8,602 bases of DNA. It comes from Chitinophagaceae bacterium. Lineage in GTDB: Bacteria; Bacteroidota; Bacteroidia; Chitinophagales; Chitinophagaceae. Positions 1 to 4,817 of this stretch are shown here, piece after piece. The stretch's first letter is position 1. Every line of letters begins with the position of its first letter. Location of the stretch: assembly GCA_947463755.1 (NCBI GenBank), contig CANHUK010000048.1, positions 1-8,602 on the forward strand, written 5' to 3'. The position numbers were made by a program, and so were the translations under genes. Under the pieces are notes generated by a model that saw nothing but the letters and a program-made list of their open reading frames with translations, searched no databases and was not told the origin of the DNA.

Positions 1-167
1 ATCCCTTGTTGCTGAAGATCATCGAATTCTTCAAATCGGGCGTAGCGCCGGTGAAAGCGGAGGAAACGATCGAGATGTTCGCCTTCATGGAGGCGGCCGA
101 TGAGAGTTTGCGGAAGAAGGGTCGGGCGGTGAATGTGGCGGAGATGCTTCGGAAAGCGGGTGGTTGA
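1..167 (+). CDS. Gfo/Idh/MocA-type oxidoreductase, C-terminal end (partial)
   Basis: Only the last 54 codons are visible, reading in frame from base 3 to a TGA at 165-167; the gene begins left of the window. The peptide (PLLLKIIEFFKSG, then a V-x-x-E-E-T stretch, then IEMFAFMEAADES, then a basic tail) matches my memory of the C-terminal tail of Bacteroidota NAD(P)-dependent Gfo/Idh/MocA dehydrogenases. In these, a variable-segment-PV-x-x-EET-x-E-x-FAFMEAADES-basic pattern closes the alpha/beta C-terminal domain. The nucleotide-binding Rossmann fold and catalytic Lys would lie in the missing part, so substrate and reaction cannot be judged. It converges on the ATPase gene with a gap of about 33 bp and no clear hairpin between them. 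The family call rests on tail similarity alone. Confidence 0.6.
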   Translation, partial: PLLLKIIEFFKSGVAPVKAEETIEMFAFMEAADESLRKKGRAVNVAEMLRKAGG

Positions 168-200
168 GTGCTAATGCGTTTTTTTGATCGATTGTCTGAC

Positions 201-1367
201 TCATTGGATCGAATCTATCTCTTGCCAGGATACGAAATTGAGATCCGTGGTCTCCCTAGATGGATTATATCCCTGATACAGTAAAATCCCCTGGGATGCG
301 GGTTGATATTTCTTCCAGTACTGGAGTCCCCTCAATAAGCTTCGGTCGGGTTTGGTTGCAGATTTGATCTCAATGGCCAGTGGACCTGTATCTTTTTCAA
401 GGATGAGATCGACTTCGTTTCCCATGTTTTCTCTAAAATAGTAAAGACCGCTGTTGTCACCCAGGTTGCACCTGTTCTTCTTGATCTCAGCAATGCACCA
501 GTTTTCGAAAATGGCACCTGCCATCGGATGATTTTTTAATCCTGTCTTTGAAGAAATCCTCAGCAGCGCGCAAAGGAGTCCGCTGTCATGGAAATATATC
601 TTAGGGCTTTTGACAACCCTCTTATTGAGATTGTTATACCACGGTTGCAGCTGGAAAAGGATGTAACTGTTTTCAAGGAGTCCCAGCCAGGATTGAATGG
701 TTTTGGTATCCACTCCTACTTGTCTGGATAACTCATCCCGATTAAGTATTTGACCGGCGAGGTTGGCGCTGAGGTAGACAAAACGGTTGAAGGCCGCCAG
801 GTTTTGAATGTATCTGAGTTGCCTCACATCTCTTTGGATATAGGTTTGAATGTAACTGTCCAGCCATTTTTTCGGGTTTAATTGTTCCGCCCATATTTCA
901 GGATATCCTCCCTTGATCATGTTTGTCATGAGGTCATCCACCGGTTGTTGAGCTTCTTTCAGTTCCTGATAGCTGAATGGCAGGAGGGTCAGGTATCCTG
1001 CCCTTCCGGCAAGCGACTGTGAAACCTGTTCCTGCAGCAGGAAATTGTTTGAGCCAGTCAGAATGAATTGTCCTCTGGATCGGTTGTTATCCAGTAATAC
1101 TTGCAGGTGTCTGAAAATTTCCGGAACTCTTTGCACCTCATCGAGTACGGCCCCTGTTTTGAATTTCCTGAGAAAAGCTTCCGGATCTTCTTGAAAGGCT
1201 CCTTGCGTAACCGGGTCTTCGAAATTGATGTACGGTTTGTTTTTGAACAGGGCCCTGCTGAGCGTTGTTTTACCACTTTGGCGCGGACCTGTGATGCATA
1301 GCGCTCTGAATTGTGTCAAGGAATATCTGGCTTCTTCCATGATGCTTCTTGAGATCATGAATTCCAT
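201..1367 (-). CDS. AAA ATPase with DUF4143-type C-terminal domain
   Basis: A 388-residue protein of the widespread prokaryotic 'ATP-binding protein, AAA_14 + DUF4143' family. Residues 27-35 are a Walker A (GPRQSGKTT), 73-79 hold the Walker B (AVLDEVQ), and LTGSNN at 103-108 is the sensor-like strand. About 118-136 carries the family's SLAGR...LLPFSYQEL stretch. Residues about 208-240 look like a winged helix. The C-terminus contains a PD-(D/E)xK-like core: E288, D320 in GNEVD, and E333/K335 in EIKSA. The family's cellular role is poorly defined; such genes are often solitary, mobile-like and patchily distributed. The coordinates give the longest ATG. A second ATG at 1358 starts MISRSIMEE, the usual family beginning, and may be the true start. 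Base composition is clearly more AT-rich than the polysaccharide genes (about 43% GC in a sampled 60 bp versus about 63%), consistent with acquisition by transfer. Confidence 0.9.
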   Translation of the reverse strand: MEFMISRSIMEEARYSLTQFRALCITGPRQSGKTTLSRALFKNKPYINFEDPVTQGAFQEDPEAFLRKFKTGAVLDEVQRVPEIFRHLQVLLDNNRSRGQFILTGSNNFLLQEQVSQSLAGRAGYLTLLPFSYQELKEAQQPVDDLMTNMIKGGYPEIWAEQLNPKKWLDSYIQTYIQRDVRQLRYIQNLAAFNRFVYLSANLAGQILNRDELSRQVGVDTKTIQSWLGLLENSYILFQLQPWYNNLNKRVVKSPKIYFHDSGLLCALLRISSKTGLKNHPMAGAIFENWCIAEIKKNRCNLGDNSGLYYFRENMGNEVDLILEKDTGPLAIEIKSATKPDRSLLRGLQYWKKYQPASQGILLYQGYNPSRETTDLNFVSWQEIDSIQ

Positions 1368-1430
1368 TTTTTACAAAAATATACAAAAATGGAATCTTGT
1401 TCCAATATTTCAGAAATATACAAAAATGGA
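1361..1430. repeat. AT-rich direct and inverted repeats upstream of the ATPase gene
   Basis: A 17-bp unit (AAATATACAAAAATGGA) occurs twice, at 1377-1393 and 1414-1430, a period of 37 bp. In addition, ATTCCATTTTT at 1361-1371 is a perfect 11-bp inverted match to AAAAATGGAAT at 1385-1395, with a 13-nt centre. So three copies of an AAAAATGGA-type word surround the start codon and putative promoter of the ATPase gene. This arrangement suits a protein-binding operator or the scar of a mobile insertion. Which of these it is cannot be told from sequence alone. Confidence 0.7.
1374..1405 (-). promoter_or_regulatory. Possible Bacteroidota promoter for the ATPase gene
   Basis: On the minus strand TATTTTTG (1381-1374) fits the -7 consensus TAnnTTTG, and a TTG lies at 1405-1403, leaving a 21-nt spacer. 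Transcription would begin at about 1367, giving a leaderless or nearly leaderless message and favouring the ATG at 1358. The elements lie inside the repeat cluster, so a factor bound to the repeats could block RNA polymerase. AT-rich DNA produces such matches easily, hence the low confidence. Confidence 0.35.
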
Positions 1431-1578
1431 TTTTACCTGAAATAGAAACCTCTTAAAATTGGTGGATTGTTTTTTTTCGTTCAGTAATTATGAATCCAAA
1501 CGTAACCAGCCCCATCATCCTTTCTAAGGGACTGACATAATATATCAGCAGTTCGGCCCATCTAACCTATCGGTCAAT

Positions 1579-1612
1579 AAAAAAGCCCATGACGCAACCG
1601 TCATGGGCTTTT
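1579..1612 (-). terminator. Strong intrinsic terminator of the tRNA-like RNA gene
   Basis: A perfect 14-bp stem (AAAAGCCCATGACG at 1581-1594 against 1599-1612) closes a 4-nt loop. On the minus strand it is followed by an uninterrupted T run that extends through 1579. It begins two bases after the proposed position 73 of the tRNA-like molecule, so it ends that transcript. On the plus strand the following sequence is only TTTT then GC, so termination there would be weaker. Confidence 0.9.
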
Positions 1613-1613
1613 G

Positions 1614-1807
1614 CTGTAGGGGGAGGAGTCGAACCTCCACGGGGACGTTAGCCGCTGCACAAGATTGTAGAAGGAGCTACCTTCAACCTACTGGTGGTCA
1701 ACCCCAGTCGGTCCGCACGTCTGCGGATCGGCGTTATGCAGTGTTTATCCGGAATCCCCCACCCCCGAGACAAGAGGGCATGTCTGCCAAGATTTCATCA
1801 CCCCACA
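1614..1807 (-). tRNA. tRNA-like RNA, class II (Leu-like) body with giant variable arm
   Basis: Reading the minus strand from 1807: acceptor 5' strand TGTGGGG (1807-1801) pairs with CCCTACA (1621-1615), 7 bp with one G-U. U8-G9 follow, then D stem ATG/CAT (1798-1796 with 1782-1780) around the Leu-like loop AAATCTTGGCAGA. G26 precedes anticodon stem CCCTC/GGGGG (1778-1774 with 1766-1762) and loop TTGTCTC (1773-1767), so positions 34-36 would be GUC. The T stem is GGAGG/CCTCC with loop TTCGACT (1638-1622), and position 73 is G (1614); CCA is not encoded. The tRNA spacing rules seen here are obeyed, but 123 nt separate the anticodon and T stems, where a normal class II tRNA has roughly 12-20. A variable-arm stem GGGGA/TCCCC (1759-1755 with 1645-1641) carries the insert. 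Oddities: a GUC (Asp) anticodon on a Leu-type body, pyrimidine at 37, G73 instead of Leu's A73, and a possible eighth acceptor pair (C-1 with G73). Promoter and terminator show a monocistronic gene. It could be a functional odd tRNA, a regulatory tRNA mimic or a decaying tRNA; intact pairing argues against decay. Confidence 0.7.
1646..1754 (-). other. Structured insert forming the giant variable arm
   Basis: This 109-nt segment sits inside the variable-arm stem of the tRNA-like RNA. Hairpins seen, in plus-strand coordinates: TCCGCA/TGCGGA (1712-1717 with 1722-1727, 4-nt loop); ACTGG/CCAGT (1690-1694 with 1704-1708, probably extended by GG/CC inside); and GAAGG/CCTTC (1670-1674 with 1680-1684), extended by GTA/TAC across a 4-nt bulge. 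A fourth pairing, CTGCA/TGCAG (1655-1659 with 1737-1741), encloses all three and makes a multibranched domain. I see no group I intron core and no convincing peptide-coding frame. Confidence 0.6.
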
Positions 1808-1811
1808 GTGT

Positions 1812-1836
1812 AAAGAGCCGTGATCTCTTTCGATCA
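1812..1836 (-). promoter_or_regulatory. Competing leader hairpins before the tRNA-like RNA
   Basis: The predicted 5' leader, between the transcription start (about 1837) and position 1 of the tRNA-like body (1807), can form two mutually exclusive hairpins. One is TGATC/GATCA (1821-1825 with 1832-1836, 6-nt loop). The other is AAAGAG/CTCTTT (1812-1817 with 1825-1830, 7-nt loop). They share bases, so only one can form at a time. The leader may guide RNase P processing or act as a small switch; the latter is inference. Confidence 0.45.
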
Positions 1837-1842
1837 ACAATA

Positions 1843-1875
1843 CAAAATTAGGCAAATCGACCTAAATGGGCAAAA
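1843..1875 (-). promoter_or_regulatory. Bacteroidota-type promoter of the tRNA-like RNA
   Basis: On the minus strand TTTTG (1875-1871) is followed after exactly 20 nt by TAATTTTG (1850-1843), a full match to the -7 element TAnnTTTG with the -33 TTTG at usual spacing for the primary sigma factor of this phylum. Transcription is expected to start at about 1836-1839, giving a transcript of about 260 nt that ends at the terminator at 1579-1612. Confidence 0.75.
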
Positions 1876-1880
1876 TAATT

Positions 1881-1901
1881 CAAATAATATTTGTAAATAT
1901 T
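1881..1901. promoter_or_regulatory. Palindromic candidate operator between the tRNA-like RNA and lrp-type gene
   Basis: AATATTTGTAAATATT at 1886-1901 is a perfect 16-bp inverted repeat (7-bp arms, GT centre). It overlaps a second one, CAAATA-A-TATTTG at 1881-1893. The site lies a few bases upstream of the -33 box of the RNA gene and about 60 bp before the Lrp/AsnC start codon. Lrp/AsnC proteins bind AT-rich dyads and often regulate their own and adjacent divergent genes, so this is the natural candidate site; binding itself is inferred. Confidence 0.45.
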
Positions 1902-1959
1902 GGAAAAATTACAATAAATTGCGTATCATTATAGAAAACGTTCAAAATACGAATAGCGT

Positions 1960-2427
1960 ATGGCTGCCAAATTAAATCTTGACAAACTGGACCTCCAGAT
2001 CATCCACGAAATGATGGATGATGCAGGCATATCCTATGCCGATTTGGGCAAGAAGTTATTTGTTTCCGGCGGCACGATCCATGTCCGTATCAAAAAACTG
2101 CAGGAGATCGGCATTGTCCGGGGCACAAAGCTCAATGTCGATCTTAAGCTGCTGGGCTACGATATCACAGCTTTTGTAGGTATTTACCTGGAAAAAAGTT
2201 CACTCTACGACCAGGTCGCGGAGGACCTCAGGAAAGTGCCGGAGATCGTGCGCATCAATTACACGACCGGGAATTATAGTATGTTCATCGAGATCGTCGC
2301 CCGCGACATCAACCAGCTTCGGTATGTGCTGCACGACCAGCTGCAGAAGATCCGCGGGATCGAACGCACGGAAACCCTCATCTCCCTGGAAGAAAGCCTG
2401 AACCGGAATGTCCGGGTCACGGGCTGA
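1960..2427 (+). CDS. Lrp/AsnC family transcriptional regulator
   Basis: A 155-residue protein of the normal length for the leucine-responsive/asparagine C family. Residues about 6-62 form the N-terminal winged helix: the helix-turn-helix is in the ADLGKKLFVSGGTIHVRIKK region, followed by the wing-like GIVRGTKLNVD. Residues about 68-150 are the ligand-binding RAM (ACT-like) domain with the VxGIYLE first strand and TGNYSMFIEI. Such proteins form dimers and octamers and sense amino acids. It starts at an ATG without a Shine-Dalgarno sequence, usual for Bacteroidota. It is divergent from the tRNA-like RNA gene, with a 16-bp palindrome between them, which suggests self-regulation and possibly control of the RNA. 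The amino acid sensed cannot be predicted. The flippase gene follows after 50 bp, but a possible terminator intervenes. Confidence 0.93.
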   Translation: MAAKLNLDKLDLQIIHEMMDDAGISYADLGKKLFVSGGTIHVRIKKLQEIGIVRGTKLNVDLKLLGYDITAFVGIYLEKSSLYDQVAEDLRKVPEIVRINYTTGNYSMFIEIVARDINQLRYVLHDQLQKIRGIERTETLISLEESLNRNVRVTG

Positions 2428-2464
2428 CGGATGGTTTCTGCAACCCGCCGTCCTGTTCTTTTTT
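2426..2464 (+). terminator. Possible terminator or attenuator after the Lrp/AsnC gene
   Basis: GACGG (2426-2430, overlapping the stop codon) pairs with CCGTC (2448-2452). Inside, GGTT (2433-2436) pairs with AACC (2442-2445) around a 5-nt loop, and six Ts follow at 2459-2464. The 2x2 internal mismatch weakens the stem. If active, it would separate the regulator from the polysaccharide genes, or allow partial read-through. Confidence 0.45.
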
Positions 2465-2477
2465 CAACCGATCCCCC

Positions 2478-3908
2478 TTGCAAAAGAAGTTCCTGGGTGC
2501 GCTGTTCCTGATGATGGTACTGAACGTACTGGTCAAGCCGGTATGGATCTTCGGCATTGACCGGGGCGTGCAGAATATTACCGGCTTTGGTGACTACGGC
2601 CATTATTTCGCCCTGCTGAATTTTTGCATGGTACTTGGCTTCCTGCTGGATCCGGGCATTCACATCCATGTCAGCCGGGTGATGTCTGCCCGTAGATCCG
2701 AGCATGCCGATGTCTTCTGGGACGGCCTCTACGCGAAACTCCTGCTCACCGGTGTTTATTTTGTGGTCGTCAGTCTGACGGCGATGGTCGCCGGCTTTAA
2801 GGATCTGAGGTTACTGGCTTCGATCATGGTGCTGCATGCCTCGATGAGCCTATTGGGCTATCTGCGCATACAGCTTACGGCGGGCCAGCGTTTCAGGGCG
2901 GAAGGACTGTTGTCCGTCACCGACAAGTCGATCGTGATCCTCACGGCAGGCGCCATGCTGCTGTGGCCGGACATCTTCGGCCGGATCACCATAGGCCGGT
3001 TTGTTGCCCTTCAGATCGGGGGCATTCTCATCGCCGTGTGTCTGTCGGCATGGTTCATCATCCGAAGCAGGGAGGGGTTCAGTTTCCGCCCTTTCCGTGG
3101 CTTTCGGCGTGAGTTGCTGTTCTCCAGCATTCCCTTTGCGGTCAATGTGTTCCTCATGACGATCATCCTGCGGATGGACGGGATCCTGTTGGAACGCCTG
3201 CATCCGAACGGAAATCAGGAGGCAGGTCTCTACGCCTCGGGCTTCCGTATCCTCGATGCTTTCAGCATGATGGGTACGCTCGCCGCCGGCTTTCTGCTGC
3301 CCTTTGTGGCCCGTCACTGGCCGGATGTACGGGCCTTCCGGCATACCGTGACGGTATCTCGCCGCGCCCTGATGTGTGCGGCCATCCTCATTGCATCGGT
3401 TGGACTGGCGATCCCTGAGTATCTCACCCAAATGCTCTACCATCGTTCCGATCCGACGATCGTACGTCTGATGCGGATCATCCTGCTGGCGCTGCCCGGC
3501 CTCTCGCTGGTCAGTATCCATGGCACGTTGCTCACGGCCACCGGCCATATCCGGAGTTTTATCCACGCCAGTGTCTTCATGGCCATGCTGAGCCTGATCC
3601 TGAACGCATGGTTCATTCCCCGTTACGGGGCCTACGCGTGCGCCACCATTGCTGTGATCGCGCAGAGCCTTTATGCCATTGTGCTGATCCACAGGACCCG
3701 CCGATATCAGGGCCTCGGCCTCCCCGCTTTCGAAGCCATGTCTTACCTGTTTGTCGGCCTGATGGGATACGGCGCCATCCGTACAATGGTGTTTTATCAG
3801 GTACCCGTTCCCGTTAGTGTGTCATTATCTGTGTTGCTCACCGGTCTCCTTTTTTACGCTACACTCGGCTTTGGTCTGAAGGACCTGCGCAGGCTGCTTC
3901 GGCCCTGA
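2478..3908 (+). CDS. Wzx-type polysaccharide flippase (MVF/MATE-like membrane protein)
   Basis: A 476-residue, very hydrophobic protein with about 12-14 predicted membrane segments spread over its whole length, as expected for the oligosaccharide flippase family. These proteins move undecaprenyl-linked glycan units across the inner membrane. The N-terminus (FLMMVLNVLVKPVWIFGIDR followed by VQNITG) is, from memory, typical of Bacteroidota 'lipopolysaccharide biosynthesis protein' flippases. The start used is TTG at 2478, because no in-frame ATG lies upstream and the next ATG (2511) would cut into the first conserved segment. It begins 14 nt after the T run of a possible terminator. The next genes are a Wzz-like protein and an O-antigen ligase, which supports a Wzx role over a drug-export MATE role. 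Sugar specificity cannot be read from sequence. Confidence 0.87.
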   Translation: MQKKFLGALFLMMVLNVLVKPVWIFGIDRGVQNITGFGDYGHYFALLNFCMVLGFLLDPGIHIHVSRVMSARRSEHADVFWDGLYAKLLLTGVYFVVVSLTAMVAGFKDLRLLASIMVLHASMSLLGYLRIQLTAGQRFRAEGLLSVTDKSIVILTAGAMLLWPDIFGRITIGRFVALQIGGILIAVCLSAWFIIRSREGFSFRPFRGFRRELLFSSIPFAVNVFLMTIILRMDGILLERLHPNGNQEAGLYASGFRILDAFSMMGTLAAGFLLPFVARHWPDVRAFRHTVTVSRRALMCAAILIASVGLAIPEYLTQMLYHRSDPTIVRLMRIILLALPGLSLVSIHGTLLTATGHIRSFIHASVFMAMLSLILNAWFIPRYGAYACATIAVIAQSLYAIVLIHRTRRYQGLGLPAFEAMSYLFVGLMGYGAIRTMVFYQVPVPVSVSLSVLLTGLLFYATLGFGLKDLRRLLRP

Positions 3909-3997
3909 CGGGTGGCGGTGCGGAAAAGAGATGGCTCCGATCGGGGCATCACATCGGTCAGAACGCTAACTTTACCGCCACCAAAGCCCGACCATAG

Positions 3998-4813
3998 ATG
4001 ATCCAAGACATCAAGGATATCGTCATCAGACACCGTAGATTCCTGTTCCTGGCCGTCGCCCTGCCTACGCTGACCGCATTGGTCATCAGTCTGATCATCC
4101 CGAAACAATATCTCTCCAAAGCCAGTGTGCTGCCTGCCAATTCTCGGTTCAGCGATAAATCGAGGTTTACGGCCGAGGAGATCACTGAACTCTATTCGGT
4201 CTTCAGTTCGGGTGATGACCTGGATCGACTCTACGCCACAGCCCGGTCATGGCCGGTGATGATGAAGATGGTGGACAGTTTCGGATTGATCAAACACTAC
4301 AAGATCCGGAAGTCGGATGAAAAGGGCAGGGAAGAGGCGTTGAGGGTCTTCCGGACCAAGTGCGGCATCTTCAAGACCGAATACGGAGAAATGCATGTGA
4401 AGGTCACGGATCGCGACCGGGTATTGGCAGCGGCCATTGCCAATGCCATGGTATTCCAGACAGAGCGTGCACATCAGGACCTCTATCGGGATTATTATTC
4501 TACCACCCTGCGAAAGCTGGAGTCGTCCTATGCGACCTTGCAACTGACGGATGGGGATGTCCGCGCCGGCGATAGCAGTCGTCCTGTGCCGGGTGTACCA
4601 ACGCATCAACTGGATTACTATCGACGTGCGATCACGGACATCCGCATGGCCCTGCTGAACCCGCCTCCTGCGCTGGTGATGCTGGAGCGTGCCGTTCCAT
4701 CGGTCAAGGCGGAAAACCCAAAGGTGGTGGTTAATGTCGTGGCCACCTTCCTGGTGAGCCTGTTCACTGCCTTTGCCATGGTGTTGCTGCTTCCCGGTTT
4801 CAAGAAAGCCTGA
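3998..4813 (+). CDS. Wzz-type chain-length determinant protein
   Basis: A 271-residue protein with the Wzz/polysaccharide co-polymerase layout: a short cytoplasmic N-terminus, membrane segment at about 14-34, a periplasmic domain of about 200 residues, and a second membrane segment at about 243-267. A proline-containing stretch just before TM2 (ERAVPSVKAENPK) matches the family's Pro-rich motif. It ends soon after TM2, with no attached tyrosine-kinase domain, unlike Wzc-type proteins. It would set the length of glycan chains made by the polymerase encoded next. The gap to the flippase is 89 bp. The ligase TTG start is only 4 nt beyond its stop codon, implying translational linkage. The periplasmic part diverges from enteric Wzz, so the call rests on topology, the Pro-rich motif and context. 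Confidence 0.8.
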   Translation: MIQDIKDIVIRHRRFLFLAVALPTLTALVISLIIPKQYLSKASVLPANSRFSDKSRFTAEEITELYSVFSSGDDLDRLYATARSWPVMMKMVDSFGLIKHYKIRKSDEKGREEALRVFRTKCGIFKTEYGEMHVKVTDRDRVLAAAIANAMVFQTERAHQDLYRDYYSTTLRKLESSYATLQLTDGDVRAGDSSRPVPGVPTHQLDYYRRAITDIRMALLNPPPALVMLERAVPSVKAENPKVVVNVVATFLVSLFTAFAMVLLLPGFKKA

Positions 4814-4817
4814 CGGG

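Noticed and set aside
1734..1781. 15-codon minus-strand frame (ATG to TAA) inside the tRNA-like RNA, as a possible tmRNA-style tag
   Set aside because: It overlaps the anticodon arm pairing, has no Ala-Ala end typical of tmRNA tags, and the RNA lacks tmRNA D-arm and pseudoknot features.
1614..1807. Group I intron in a tRNA, 6S RNA, SRP RNA or tmRNA
   Set aside because: The extra segment sits in the variable arm, not the anticodon loop, and is too short with no intron core; there is no 6S long-hairpin-with-bubble shape, no SRP GGAAGGAAGCAG-like motif, and no tmRNA 5' end or tag frame.
1603..1851. 82-residue plus-strand open frame over the tRNA-like gene
   Set aside because: It is the antisense of a structured RNA with its own promoter and terminator; the peptide is low-complexity with no recognisable family.
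2850..3692. 280-residue minus-strand open frame within the flippase gene
   Set aside because: It is a shadow of the GC-rich real gene: rich in His, Gln, Asp and Arg, with no domain, and antisense to a clear membrane protein.
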